Notes under the pieces: model-generated | Database searches by the model: none | Told to the model about the DNA's origin: nothing | The model's input: the letters and a program-made list of their open reading frames with translations, nothing else | Position numbers and translations under genes: made by a program | Shown here: positions 1-8,832 of the stretch, in pieces | Layout of the letters: every line of letters begins with the position of its first letter | How positions within the stretch are numbered: the first letter of the stretch is position 1 | Assembly: GCF_030815485.1 (NCBI RefSeq) | Contig: NZ_JAUSWV010000002.1 | Location: 3,224,001-3,288,000 of the forward strand | From: Streptomyces rishiriensis | GTDB taxonomy: Bacteria > Actinomycetota > Actinomycetes > Streptomycetales > Streptomycetaceae | Length of the DNA: 64,000 nucleotides | Direction: 5' to 3'

Positions 1-2
1 TC

Positions 3-1307
3 AGCCATACACCCGGCAAGACGGCCGGTGGCGAAACCGGTGACATCGCTGTCGACCACTACCACCGCTACCGCGACGACGTGGCGCTGATGGCGGAGCT
101 CGGCCTGTCCGCGTACCGCTTCTCGATCTCCTGGTCCCGGGTCCAGCCGACCGGCCGGGGCCCCGCGGTCCAGGTGGGCCTGGACTTCTACCGCCGTCTG
201 GTGGACGAGCTGCTGGCGGCGGGCATCAAGCCGGCCGTCACCCTCTACCACTGGGACCTTCCCCAGGAGCTGGAGGACGCGGGCGGCTGGCCGGAGCGGG
301 ACACGGCGCTCCGGTTCGCGGAGTACGCGCAGATCGTCGGCGAGGCGCTCGGCGACCGCGTGGAGAACTGGATCACGCTGAACGAGCCGTGGTGCAGCGC
401 GTTCCTGGGTTACGCGTCCGGTGTGCACGCGCCGGGCCGTACCGAGCCGGTGGCCTCGCTGAAGGCGGCGCACCACCTGAACCTGGCGCACGGGCTGGGC
501 ACCTCGGCGCTGCGTGCGGCGATGCCGGCCCGCAACCAGGTGGCGATCAGCCTCAACTCCTCGGTGGTCCGCCCGCTCTCCCCGGGCGAGCCGGCGGACC
601 TGGCCGCGGTGCAGAAGATCGACGACCTGGCCAACGGCGTCTTCCACGGACCGATCCTGCGGGGCGCCTACCCGGAGACCCTGCTGGCGGCGACCTCGTC
701 GCTGACGGACTGGTCGTACGTCCTCGACGGCGATCTGCGCGCCATCCACCAGCCGCTGGACGCGCTGGGCCTGAACTACTACACGCCCACGCTGGTCTCG
801 GCGGCGGACGCGTCGGTGCGGGGCCCGCGCTCGGACGGCCACGGCGCGAGCGACCACTCGCCGTGGCCGGGCGCGGACGACGTGGCCTTCCACCTGACCC
901 CGGGCGACCGTACGGAGATGGGCTGGTCCATCGACCCAACGGGTCTGCACGACCTGATCATGCGCTACACGGCGGAGGCGCCGGGCCTGCCCCTCTACAT
1001 CACGGAGAACGGCGCGGCCTACGACGACAAGCCCGACTCGGACGGCCGTGTCCACGACCCCGAGCGCATCGCCTATCTGCACGGCCACCTCTCGGCGGTC
1101 CGGCAGGCGATCGCGGACGGCGCGGACGTGCGGGGCTACTACCTCTGGTCGCTCCTGGACAACTTCGAGTGGGCGTACGGCTACGAGAAGCGGTTCGGCG
1201 CGGTCTACGTGGACTACGCGACGCTGACCCGTACGCCGAAGTCGAGCGCCCTCTGGTACAGCCAGGCGGCCCGCACGGGCACCCTGGCGCCGACCGAGAC
1301 CGACTGA
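3..1307 (+). CDS. GH1 beta-glucosidase, 5' end outside window
   Basis: This is a glycoside hydrolase family 1 beta-glucosidase that would hydrolyse beta-glucosides such as cellobiose by a retaining mechanism. The reading frame is open from base 3, so the gene starts before the window; the first in-frame ATG at 81 is internal, because the codons before it encode the conserved family stretch GDIAVDHYHRYRDDV. The acid/base motif TLNEPW has its Glu at 384-386 and the nucleophile motif YITENG has its Glu at 1005-1007. The C-terminal aglycone-site segment NFEWAYGYEKRFG is present, so the visible part looks functional. There is no signal peptide in view, and most actinobacterial relatives are cytoplasmic. 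It is convergent with the sugar ABC operon downstream, which may supply its substrate; that link is inferred from position only. Confidence 0.93.
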   Translation, partial: SHTPGKTAGGETGDIAVDHYHRYRDDVALMAELGLSAYRFSISWSRVQPTGRGPAVQVGLDFYRRLVDELLAAGIKPAVTLYHWDLPQELEDAGGWPERDTALRFAEYAQIVGEALGDRVENWITLNEPWCSAFLGYASGVHAPGRTEPVASLKAAHHLNLAHGLGTSALRAAMPARNQVAISLNSSVVRPLSPGEPADLAAVQKIDDLANGVFHGPILRGAYPETLLAATSSLTDWSYVLDGDLRAIHQPLDALGLNYYTPTLVSAADASVRGPRSDGHGASDHSPWPGADDVAFHLTPGDRTEMGWSIDPTGLHDLIMRYTAEAPGLPLYITENGAAYDDKPDSDGRVHDPERIAYLHGHLSAVRQAIADGADVRGYYLWSLLDNFEWAYGYEKRFGAVYVDYATLTRTPKSSALWYSQAARTGTLAPTETD

Positions 1308-1325
1308 CCCGGGGGAGCGGGGAGA

Positions 1326-1357
1326 GGGCGCGGCGGGCCGGGGGGCCTGCCGCGCCC
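1326..1357. terminator. Bidirectional hairpin between GH1 gene and ABC operon
   Basis: Two 14-bp GC-only arms (1326-1339 and 1344-1357) around a GGGG loop pair completely except for one G-T wobble. It sits 18 bp after the GH1 stop and in the gap between two convergent genes, so it can serve both strands. There is no U-tract, as is usual in Streptomyces. Confidence 0.7.
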
Positions 1358-1510
1358 TTCGCCGGGTGTCGGCTTTCGTCGGTGAGCGCCGACGGCCGGA
1401 CCCCGGTCGTCACGGACGCACCGAGCCGGACCGTGCGTGCTGTGGCGCCCTTCCGGCCGGGGTCACGCCGAAGTCGCCGTCCGGAGCTCGCGCGGAGGCG
1501 CTCGGGTGGG

Positions 1511-2395
1511 TCAGCCCTTGTTGGCGCCGAGCGTGAGACCGCTGACGAACTGGCGCTGGAGCGCGAAGTAGACGATCAGGGTGGGGATCGCGGTGAGCAG
1601 GGCGCCGGCGGCGACCAGGTTGGGGTCGGTGAAGTACTGGCCGGACAGGTTGTTGAGGGCCGAGGTGATCGGCATGTTGTCGCCGGTGGAGATCAGCACG
1701 ATCGCCCAGAAGAAGTCGTTGTAGATCCAGATGGACAGCAGGGTCGCCAGGGCGGCCATCGCGGGCTTGCACAGCGGCAGCACGATCTGCCAGTACAGCC
1801 GCCAGACGGACGCGCCGTCCACCAGCGCGGCCTCGGTCAGCTCGTGCGGCAGCGAGCGCATGTAGTTGCTGAGTACGAAGGCGCAGAAGCCGGACTGGAA
1901 CGCCACGTGGATCAGGACCAGGCCGAGCGCGGAGTCGTAGAGCTTGCCGCTGACGGTGATGCCCGGCAGGTCGACCAGCAGATACAGGCGGTACAGCGGG
2001 GTGATGATCACCTGCTGCGGCAGCAGGTTGCCGGCCGTGAACACCAGGAGCAGGAACAGGTTGACCCGGAAGTCGAAGCGGCTGACGTAGAACGCCACGC
2101 ACGACGACAGGAAGAGGGTCACCAGCACGGCCGGGACCGCGATCAGCAGGGTGTTCCCGAAGTAGTGCAGCATGTCCGACTGCTGGAACGCGTCGGTGAA
2201 GTTGTCGAGGCTCAGCTTGTCGGGCCAGGACACGTAGCCCTTCTCGCTGGTCTCCGCATAGGGGCGCAGGGCCGCGTACAGGGCCCACAGCAGGGGTGCC
2301 AGCCAGGCCAGGGACGTCACGACGAGGAACGTGTGCAGCAGGACCCGGGCGGGACGGACGGGGGTGCGCTGCTTGGCCGCGAGGGTCGCGCTCAT
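1511..2395 (-). CDS. Sugar ABC transporter permease (MalG type)
   Basis: This is an inner-membrane permease of a carbohydrate ABC importer of the MalG/CUT1 class, 294 aa. The start MSATLAAK was chosen because its ATG overlaps the stop of the upstream permease by 4 bp (ATGA at 2392-2395), the typical coupled arrangement; longer frames read into the other permease gene. Six hydrophobic segments are visible, and the cytoplasmic EAA loop that docks on the ATPase reads EAALVDGASVWRLYWQIVLP. It is the last gene of a three-gene operon (binding protein, MalF-type, MalG-type). No ATPase gene is present, which fits Streptomyces sugar importers that share the MsiK ATPase encoded elsewhere. Confidence 0.92.
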   Translation of the reverse strand: MSATLAAKQRTPVRPARVLLHTFLVVTSLAWLAPLLWALYAALRPYAETSEKGYVSWPDKLSLDNFTDAFQQSDMLHYFGNTLLIAVPAVLVTLFLSSCVAFYVSRFDFRVNLFLLLVFTAGNLLPQQVIITPLYRLYLLVDLPGITVSGKLYDSALGLVLIHVAFQSGFCAFVLSNYMRSLPHELTEAALVDGASVWRLYWQIVLPLCKPAMAALATLLSIWIYNDFFWAIVLISTGDNMPITSALNNLSGQYFTDPNLVAAGALLTAIPTLIVYFALQRQFVSGLTLGANKG

Positions 2396-3372
2396 GCTCG
2401 CCGCTCCTTCCGGAAGGTCGCGATCAGGTACGGGACGATCACGGCCAGGGAGATGACCAGCAGGACGACGGCGATGGCCGATCCGTATCCGATGCGGCTG
2501 GACTCGCCGATGATGTTGTTGGTGACCAGGATCGAGAGCAGCTCGGTCCCCTGGGCGCCCTTGTTGAAGACGAAGACCAGGTCGAAGGCGCGCAGCGCCT
2601 CGATGATCGTGACGACCAGGACGACGGTGTTGGTGGGGCGCAGGGTCGGGAAGACGACGTTCCTGAACGTCTGCCACTCGTTCGCGCCGTCCAGCGCCGA
2701 GGCCTCGCGCAGGGCCGGGTCGACGCTCTTCAGGCCGGCCAGGTAGAGGATCATCATGTAGCCGGCGTGCCGCCAGGAGGCGGCGACGAGGACGGCCCAG
2801 AGGTTGAGGTCGGGGTCGCCGATCCAGTCGATGTAGTGGCCCGGCTCGTTGGCCCCGACGAGGCTGTTGATCAGGCCCGTGTCCGGGTTGTAGACCAGCT
2901 GCCAGACGAAGCCCGTCACGGCCAGCGAGACCACGACCGGCAGGAAGAACGCGGTCTGGTAGACCCGGCTGAACCGGATCCGCTTGTCGAGCTGGACCGC
3001 CAGGAAGAGCCCGAACGGCGTCGGGATCAGGATGAGCACGACGAACCAGATGACGTTGTGCTGGACGGCGGGCCAGAACTGCGGGTTGTCGGAGAACAAC
3101 TGCTTGAAGTTGTCGAGCCCCACCCACGTGATGGAGCCGAAGCCGATGCCGTCCCAGCTGGTGAAGGCCAGGGCGATCGAGGCCAGCGCGGTGACCCAGA
3201 CGAGGGTCACGTGCAGGACGGTGGGCACGCCGGCCATCAGGCCGAGCGTGATGCGGTCGCGGCGGGTCAGCAGGCGCCGGTGGCCCTGCGGAGCGCGCTT
3301 CTTCGGGGTCGCGGGGCCCGCAGGCGGCTCGGCGGCCGCCTGCGGGATCTTCGTGGTCGTTCCGGAGCTCAT
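2392..3372 (-). CDS. Sugar ABC transporter permease (MalF type)
   Basis: This 326-aa protein is the MalF-type partner permease of the same CUT1 importer. A basic, proline-rich cytoplasmic N-terminus of about 40 residues precedes the first membrane segment, and the EAA loop is EASALDGANEWQTFRNVVFP. It follows the binding-protein gene by 33 bp and overlaps the next permease by 4 bp, so the three genes should be cotranscribed. Substrate cannot be read from the permeases; a beta-linked oligosaccharide is plausible given the neighbouring GH1 and GH18 genes. Confidence 0.92.
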   Translation of the reverse strand: MSSGTTTKIPQAAAEPPAGPATPKKRAPQGHRRLLTRRDRITLGLMAGVPTVLHVTLVWVTALASIALAFTSWDGIGFGSITWVGLDNFKQLFSDNPQFWPAVQHNVIWFVVLILIPTPFGLFLAVQLDKRIRFSRVYQTAFFLPVVVSLAVTGFVWQLVYNPDTGLINSLVGANEPGHYIDWIGDPDLNLWAVLVAASWRHAGYMMILYLAGLKSVDPALREASALDGANEWQTFRNVVFPTLRPTNTVVLVVTIIEALRAFDLVFVFNKGAQGTELLSILVTNNIIGESSRIGYGSAIAVVLLVISLAVIVPYLIATFRKERRA

Positions 3373-3405
3373 GTGTCGGTGCTCATCCGTCTCGGACGAC
3401 GCGTC

Positions 3406-4722
3406 TCAGCCGGACGCGAAGATCGTCTTCTTCTGACGCTCGATGGACGTCAGCAGGCCGTCGATCCCCTTGGGGTCGCGGACGAACTTCTGGAGCGCGG
3501 GCTGCATCACCGTGGAGGTGAAGTCCGGGCGGCTGTCACGGTCCATGAACTGCGTGAGGTGCTTGGCGCCGCTGATCATCGCGTACGCCTTCTTCTGGAG
3601 CGCGGTGTACGAGGAGGTGTCGGCCTTGGAGGAGGCGGCCACGACGCTCGGGTCCGCCTTGAGGTAGATCGCCTCGGCCTCCGGGGTGCCCAGGTACTCC
3701 AGGAGCTGGACGGCGGACGCCTTGCTCTTCGGGGCCTTGGAGAGCATGAAGCCGTCGGTGGGCGCCTCGACGGTGTCCTGGCCGTGGGCCGGGTCGATCT
3801 CCGGGAAGGCGAAGAAGTCCAGGTCGTCGGCGTCGGCCTGGTTCGTGAACTGCTGCGCGACGAAGGTGCCCAGCAGATACATGCCGGCCTTCTTGGAGAC
3901 GAGGGTCTGGGCGGCGTCCTGCCAGGTGCGGCCGACGGCGCCGTCCTGGTGGTAGGGGAGGATCTCGGCCCAGTGGTCGAAGGTCTTGCGGACCTTCGCG
4001 TCGGTCCAGGAGGCCTTGCCCGCCATCAGCTCGACGTGGAAGTCGTAGCCGTTGGTGCGGAAGTTGATCTGGTCGAAGGTGCCGAGTGCGGGCCAGGCGT
4101 CCTTGTCGCCGAAGGCCACGGGCACGAGCCCGTCCTTCTTCATCTGCCTGCACAGGGCGACGAGCTGGTCCCAGGTGGTGGGGACGGTGTAGCCGTGCTG
4201 CTGGAAGACGCTCTTCCGGTAGAAGAGCGCCCAGGGGTACGTGTACAGCGGCACGAAGTAGTACTTGCCGTCCTCGCCCTTGCTGAGCGCCTTCATCGCG
4301 TCGGGGAAGTCACCGCCGATCTTCTGCCACACGTCGTCGATCGGGGTGGCGAGTTTCTTGGCCGCGAAGAACTGCATGCGGTAGCCGGCGAACCAGTTGA
4401 ACACGTCGTCCGGGGTGCCCTGGAGGTAGGAGTTGATCTGCTCCTGGAATGTGTTGTGGTCCTTGGTGTTCACGTCGACCGTGATCCCGGACTGCTTCTT
4501 GAATGCCGCGTAGATCTCCGCGAAGGCTTTCTTCGGAACGGCGTCGGAGGCGTTGGAGCCAAGGGTGACGGTCTTCGGGTCGGCCGCCGTGCCGCTGCCG
4601 CCACAGGCGGAGAGGAGGGGTATGCCGGCGCCGAGCGCGGCCGCGCCGCCCATACCGCGCAGCAGGGTGCGACGGCTCGGGGAGGGGAGAGCGGGGCGGC
4701 CGGAGGGGGAGAGGTGGTGCAT
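3406..4722 (-). CDS. Sugar ABC transporter substrate-binding lipoprotein
   Basis: This 438-aa family 1 extracellular solute-binding protein would capture a sugar outside the membrane and deliver it to the two permeases that follow. The start at 4722 (MHHLSPSG) is preferred over an upstream ATG at 4839 because AGGAG lies 7 bases before it and the product begins with a clean Tat lipoprotein signal: twin arginines in RRTLLRGMGG, then a lipobox LLSACGG whose Cys would be lipidated. The rest resembles CUT1 binding proteins (for example TWDQLVALCRQMKKDGLVP). The ligand is not recognisable. Expression probably starts at the promoter-like elements at 4817-4846. Confidence 0.92.
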   Translation of the reverse strand: MHHLSPSGRPALPSPSRRTLLRGMGGAAALGAGIPLLSACGGSGTAADPKTVTLGSNASDAVPKKAFAEIYAAFKKQSGITVDVNTKDHNTFQEQINSYLQGTPDDVFNWFAGYRMQFFAAKKLATPIDDVWQKIGGDFPDAMKALSKGEDGKYYFVPLYTYPWALFYRKSVFQQHGYTVPTTWDQLVALCRQMKKDGLVPVAFGDKDAWPALGTFDQINFRTNGYDFHVELMAGKASWTDAKVRKTFDHWAEILPYHQDGAVGRTWQDAAQTLVSKKAGMYLLGTFVAQQFTNQADADDLDFFAFPEIDPAHGQDTVEAPTDGFMLSKAPKSKASAVQLLEYLGTPEAEAIYLKADPSVVAASSKADTSSYTALQKKAYAMISGAKHLTQFMDRDSRPDFTSTVMQPALQKFVRDPKGIDGLLTSIERQKKTIFASG

Positions 4723-4769
4723 GAGCGGCTCCTGACGCGAGGTTCGGCCACGAGGTGTGACTGAAATCC

Positions 4770-4783
4770 GGTCGCAATCGACC
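4770..4783. promoter_or_regulatory. Palindromic operator candidate in ABC operon leader
   Basis: GGTCG-CAAT-CGACC is a 5-4-5 inverted repeat lying between the putative -10 element and the start codon of the binding-protein gene, a position where a repressor would block transcription. It is too different from a DasR site to be called one. No regulator gene is adjacent. Confidence 0.4.
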
Positions 4784-4816
4784 AGAAAGCAACTTGACCG
4801 AACACGGGGTGGCGCA

Positions 4817-4846
4817 ATAACAGCCGTATGTCCGGTCATGCGTCAA
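4817..4846 (-). promoter_or_regulatory. Putative sigma-70-type promoter of sugar ABC operon
   Basis: On the minus strand TTGACG (4841-4846) and TGTTAT (4817-4822) are separated by 18 bases, close to the housekeeping consensus. The binding-protein ATG lies about 95 bases downstream, leaving a leader that holds the palindrome at 4770-4783. Confidence 0.4.
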
Positions 4847-4864
4847 GAGCCGCTGACTTCATTT

Positions 4865-4904
4865 GTCGAAACGTAATCGACACGCCTTGATCACTCAGGT
4901 GATC
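4865..4904. promoter_or_regulatory. Two inverted repeats upstream of ABC operon promoter
   Basis: GTCGA-N7-TCGAC (4865-4881) and the perfect GATCAC-TCAG-GTGATC (4889-4904) lie side by side just upstream of the putative -35 element. They sit in the 227-bp gap between the chitinase stop and the ABC operon. Their position suits a LacI-type operator or an activator site; the second could also form a weak hairpin after the chitinase transcript. Confidence 0.4.
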
Positions 4905-4949
4905 GTTTCCCGCTCTCCCTCCTGATCATTTGATGGACCGTTCAATTGA

Positions 4950-6419
4950 TCACTTGTAGGCGGCGAATGCCTTCGAGAACGCGGAATCGGTCTGGACGAT
5001 CGAACTGCACGTCGCGTCCGCGTAGTTCTTGGCCCCGCCCGCGCACTGCTTGTCCCGGGTCGCCGACCACATCGACAGCGGGCCGAGCCCCTTGGCCTTG
5101 GCGAAGGCGACGAGCTGGGTGGCGTCGTCGACCTTGAAGATCTCGGACGTGACGTCGTTCACACCGATCATCGGAGTGACCCCGACCGCCTTCCAGGCCG
5201 CGCTCTCACTGAGCCCGAGCACGCTCTTGACCTGCGCCTGGGTGGCGGTCGCGGCCTGCTCGGCGTAGGTCCCCATGTCGCCGCTGTACGCCGGCCCGTA
5301 GTCCATCGCCATGATGTTGACGGTGTCGATCCGCACGTTGGCGGACTTGGCGTTCGCCAGCAGGTTCACGCCGTCCTGGGTGAGCCCCTCGGGCATGACC
5401 GGGAGGGTGAACGACACGTCCAGGCCGGAGTGCTGCTGCTGAAGCTTGGCGATCGCCTGGGCTCGGCGGGTGTTGGCCGCCGTATCGGGCAGCGCGCCGC
5501 CCTCGATGTCGAAGTCCACCTTGGTGAGCCCGTAGGCGTCCACGGCCTTTCCGTACGCCGCCGCCAGCGCGTCCGCAGAGGAGCAGGTCGTCGCCAGCTC
5601 GGTACCGGAAGCGCCGCCGAAGGACACCCGGACGTCACCGCCCTTGGCCCGCAGGGCCCCGATCTGCGCGGCCACGCCGTCGCTCGCGAGGTCGGTCACC
5701 CCGCCCCACTTGGGCGTGCAGCCGCCGCCGTCGGTGACGAACGCCAGGTTGTAGTCCTTCACCCCGGTCGCGGTCGAGCTCGCCAGGAGGTCGAAGGCCG
5801 GATACAGGGAGGTGTCGACGTAGGGGGCGAACCCGGCGGAGGCGGTGGTGCCGGTACCGGTGCTCGCGCTGGTGCTCGGGGCGGGAGAGGAGGGGGTCGC
5901 CGGAGAGGAGGGCGAGGAACTGGCGGCCGGGCCCGGGGTGGTGCCGGGACTCGCGGTCACGGTCGGCCGGCCGCTCGGCTCGGGCGTGGCGCCGTCGTCG
6001 GCCGAACACCTGGCACCGTCGACGACGCAACCGGCCGGATCCCCGCCGCCGTTGACGACGAAACCGACGGTGACGGACTCCCCTACGGCGAGCCCGTCGG
6101 CGTCCCACTCGGGCGGCGAGACGGTGACATGCTGCCCGCTGACGGCGGACTCCCCGTTCCACAGGGAGCTCAGCTTCGCCCCGGTCGGCAGATCGAACTC
6201 GAGCTTCCAGTCCGCCTTCGCCCGGTCGCTGTTGTTCGTCACGACGTACTGCGCGGTGTACCCCGTCGACCAGTCGCTGGTCCTGGTGTAGGCCGCCCCG
6301 ACCCCGGCCGCCTGCGCCGTACCGCCGAGCAGAACGGCGCCGCCGCCCACCACGGCCGCGGCGACCGCGCCGCCGATCATCTTGTTCCTGCCGCTGATCC
6401 TGCGCCGATGCGTGCTCAT
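4950..6419 (-). CDS. Secreted GH18 chitinase with N-terminal CBM2
   Basis: This is a 489-aa secreted chitinase that would cut chitin. The start at 6419 gives a signal peptide with basic N-region MSTHRRRISGRNK and a cleavage region GGTAQAAG near residue 38. Residues 38-138 form a family 2 carbohydrate-binding module (SDWSTGYTAQYVVTNNS, paired Cys131 and Cys138). A Pro/Ser/Thr linker runs from about 145 to 192. The GH18 catalytic domain follows, with active-site motif VDFDIEGG at 301-308 and catalytic Glu306; the Asp found first in the usual DxxDxDxE motif is Thr here, as in some bacterial subfamilies. The gene stands alone, upstream of the sugar ABC operon. A dre-like site at 6563-6578 suggests control by DasR. 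Confidence 0.93.
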   Translation of the reverse strand: MSTHRRRISGRNKMIGGAVAAAVVGGGAVLLGGTAQAAGVGAAYTRTSDWSTGYTAQYVVTNNSDRAKADWKLEFDLPTGAKLSSLWNGESAVSGQHVTVSPPEWDADGLAVGESVTVGFVVNGGGDPAGCVVDGARCSADDGATPEPSGRPTVTASPGTTPGPAASSSPSSPATPSSPAPSTSASTGTGTTASAGFAPYVDTSLYPAFDLLASSTATGVKDYNLAFVTDGGGCTPKWGGVTDLASDGVAAQIGALRAKGGDVRVSFGGASGTELATTCSSADALAAAYGKAVDAYGLTKVDFDIEGGALPDTAANTRRAQAIAKLQQQHSGLDVSFTLPVMPEGLTQDGVNLLANAKSANVRIDTVNIMAMDYGPAYSGDMGTYAEQAATATQAQVKSVLGLSESAAWKAVGVTPMIGVNDVTSEIFKVDDATQLVAFAKAKGLGPLSMWSATRDKQCAGGAKNYADATCSSIVQTDSAFSKAFAAYK

Positions 6420-6562
6420 CACGTGCCTGCCTTCACTGCTCACGGGGGTACCCGGGGGTGGGGTGCGGCAGCACGCTAGCGAGCCCGAACCGGGCAAATC
6501 GCCTGACAGGGACGGTTGTTGCGGTTCTTAGGGAGCGCTTAAGGAACACATCGGGGGCGGTT

Positions 6563-6578
6563 AAAGGTCGAGACCTGT
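6563..6578. promoter_or_regulatory. dre-like (DasR) site upstream of chitinase
   Basis: AGGTCGAGACCT (6565-6576) differs from the core of the DasR responsive element TGGTCTAGACCA at the two outer bases and one central base. Over the 16-bp consensus, 12 positions match. It lies about 145 bp before the chitinase start, in the gap after the kinase gene. DasR control of chitin genes by GlcNAc is established in Streptomyces; binding here is inferred. Confidence 0.45.
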
Positions 6579-6585
6579 TCGCCCC

Positions 6586-7962
6586 TCAGGAACGGCCGAC
6601 GAGTGTCCGCCGCCGTCGGCGGACAGCACCCCGGTGGCCCCTGCGCACCGGCTCACGTCCGTCCAGCTGGATCCATATCCGCACCTCGGTTCCGCCCAGT
6701 ACCGAGGAGCCGATGCGGACGTCACCGCCCGTCGACTCGGCGAGCCGGCGCACGATGTCCAGGCCGAGGCCGGTCGAGCCCGCGGCGCCCGAACCCCTGC
6801 CGCGCGCCATGGCCGCCTCGGGGTCGCTGATGCCCGCGCCCGCGTCCGAGACGAGGACGATCACCGCGTCCTCGCCGTTGTGCACGTCGACCGCGAAGGG
6901 CGTGCCCTCCGGGGTGTGCCGGAAGACGTTGCCGAGCAGGGCGTCCAGGGCGGCGGCGAGGTCGGTGCGGGCCACGGGTATGCGGACCGGGCGGTCCACC
7001 CCGGCCGTGCGTACCTTGCGGCCCTCGTCCTCGGCCAGCGCCGACCAGAACGCCATCCGCTCCCGGACCACCTCCGCCGCGTCACAGCCGGCGCCCGGAC
7101 CGGCGGCCGCCGTCTGCGGCTTGGCCTCCCGGGCCGTCCGGATGATCGCGTCCACCTCGCGCTCCAGCTGGGCGACGGCGGTTCTCGTCTGCTCGGCGGC
7201 CGCAGACTCCCCCAGCGAGGCCGCGTTGAGCCGCAGCACGGTCAGCGGGGTCCGCAGGCGGTGGGACAGGTCGGCCGCCAGCTCCCGCTCGTTGGCGAGC
7301 AGTTGCACGACCTGATCGGCCATCGAGTTGAACGCCACCGCCGCGCGCCGCAGTTCGTTCGGTCCCTCCTCGGGCACTCTCGCCCCGAGCTTGCCCTCCC
7401 CCAGCTCGTGCGCCCCCTCGACCAGCCGCTTCGCCGGCTGCACCATCCGTACGCCGAGCCGGTCGGCGACGGCGACCGAGCCGACGACCAGCGCCGCCCC
7501 GACCGCCGCCAGCACCGCCCAGGCCGTGCCGACGCCGTTGCTCACCTCGGACTCGGGGACGTACACCTCGATCACCACGGTCCCCAGGCTCAGCGCGACC
7601 GGCTGGAGCAGTGCGGAGCCTCCGGAGACCTCTGTGGTGGAGGCGCGGCCCAGCTTCCGTACGGCCACGATGTCCGCGTCCGCGGCGCGCTGCCGGCCGA
7701 GGTCGACGGCCGCCCGGCCCTCGCTCGCCGGCAGGTGCACCGCCATGCCGTCGTCGGAGCCCGCCGAGGCGACGACCCGCTCCAACTGGTCGCGGTCGGT
7801 CGTGATGGACAACGCCGGGACCACGACCGCGGCTTCCCGCTCGGCGTTGGAGAACGCGCGGTCGCGGGCCATCTCCTTGATGACGAGACCGAGCGGGACA
7901 GCGAAGGCGACCACGACCATCGTGGTGACCGCCAGACAGACCTTGACCAGTGCCCATCTCAT
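6586..7962 (-). CDS. Two-component sensor histidine kinase
   Basis: This 458-aa membrane kinase would phosphorylate the response regulator encoded just upstream. Transmembrane segments lie near residues 8-28 and 145-168 with an extracytoplasmic sensor region between them. A HAMP linker follows, then the dimerisation/phosphoacceptor box LSHRLRTPL with His234. The ATP-binding domain has an N box (GNVFRHTPEG), G1 (DAGAGIS) and G2 (STGLGLDIV). The start ATG at 7962 overlaps the regulator stop (7959-7962), so translation is coupled. The tail after about 435 is very basic. The signal sensed is unknown. Confidence 0.93.
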   Translation of the reverse strand: MRWALVKVCLAVTTMVVVAFAVPLGLVIKEMARDRAFSNAEREAAVVVPALSITTDRDQLERVVASAGSDDGMAVHLPASEGRAAVDLGRQRAADADIVAVRKLGRASTTEVSGGSALLQPVALSLGTVVIEVYVPESEVSNGVGTAWAVLAAVGAALVVGSVAVADRLGVRMVQPAKRLVEGAHELGEGKLGARVPEEGPNELRRAAVAFNSMADQVVQLLANERELAADLSHRLRTPLTVLRLNAASLGESAAAEQTRTAVAQLEREVDAIIRTAREAKPQTAAAGPGAGCDAAEVVRERMAFWSALAEDEGRKVRTAGVDRPVRIPVARTDLAAALDALLGNVFRHTPEGTPFAVDVHNGEDAVIVLVSDAGAGISDPEAAMARGRGSGAAGSTGLGLDIVRRLAESTGGDVRIGSSVLGGTEVRIWIQLDGREPVRRGHRGAVRRRRRTLVGRS

Positions 7963-8690
7963 CGGATCGGTCCCGTCCCCCCGGTGTCCGCGGTGTCGGC
8001 GGAGACGGGCGGCTCCAGCTTCACCCCGACGCCGCGCAGGGTGTGCAGATAGCGCGGCCGCGCGGCGGTCTCGCCCAGCTTGCGGCGCAGCCAGGACAGA
8101 TGGACGTCGATGGTCTGGTCGTCGCCGTAGGACTGCTGCCACACCTCGGCCAGCAGCTCCCGCCGCGGGACCACGACCCCCGGCCGGCCCGCCAGAAAGG
8201 CCAGCAGGTCGAACTCGCGGCGGGTGAGGTCGAGCCGCACCCCGTCCAGCTCGGCCTGGCGGCGCAGCGGGTCGACGGTCAGACCGCCGACCCGGATGAC
8301 GCTGGAGGGCGAGGCCTCCGCGGCACCGGACCGGGCCCGCCGCAGCACGGCCGCCATCCGCGCCGACAGGTGCTCCACCGAGAACGGCTTGGTCAGGTAG
8401 TCGTCCGCGCCCGCGTTCAGCAGCCGGACGATCTCCGTCTCGTCGTCGCGCGCGGTGGCGATGATGACCGGCACGTCCGTGATGCCGCGCAGCATCTTCA
8501 GGGCCTCGGAGCCGTCCAGATCGGGCAGTCCGAGGTCGAGGATGACCACGTCGAAGCGGAAATGGGCGACCTCGCGCAGCGCCTCCAGGGCCGTACCGAC
8601 GCTGCGCACGAGGTGCGAGGCGTCGGTCAGCTGCCGGATGAGCGCCGAGCGTACGAACTGGTCGTCCTCGACCACGAGCACACTTGCCAT
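7959..8690 (-). CDS. OmpR-family response regulator
   Basis: This 243-aa DNA-binding response regulator has a receiver domain (residues 3-115) with acidic pair Glu8/Asp9, phosphoacceptor Asp52 in VVILDLGLPD and the conserved Lys in LTKPF. A winged-helix domain occupies about 145-230 (LTRREFDLLAFLAGRPG). The ATG at 8690 is chosen because MASVLVVEDD starts directly with the first beta strand; a TTG three codons upstream is possible. It forms a two-gene operon with the kinase. Targets cannot be inferred from the sequence. Confidence 0.93.
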   Translation of the reverse strand: MASVLVVEDDQFVRSALIRQLTDASHLVRSVGTALEALREVAHFRFDVVILDLGLPDLDGSEALKMLRGITDVPVIIATARDDETEIVRLLNAGADDYLTKPFSVEHLSARMAAVLRRARSGAAEASPSSVIRVGGLTVDPLRRQAELDGVRLDLTRREFDLLAFLAGRPGVVVPRRELLAEVWQQSYGDDQTIDVHLSWLRRKLGETAARPRYLHTLRGVGVKLEPPVSADTADTGGTGPIR

Positions 8691-8832
8691 GCGCCGCAAC
8701 CTACGCCATGCGGGCGAGGGTCATTCGGGCCTGTGGACAACTCGGCCCCTGTGGACGAACGGTGAGGCGACGTGCGCGGCCGGCGGACATCCGTGCGACA
8801 CGGGTGAGGCGCGTGGGGCAAGATGGCCCGCG

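Noticed and set aside
389..2746. Very long open frame (785 codons) across the GH1 gene and the ABC permeases
   Set aside because: It is a shadow of the real genes in high-GC DNA; its product is low-complexity Arg/Gly/Pro sequence, and the GH1 and permease frames show clear family motifs.
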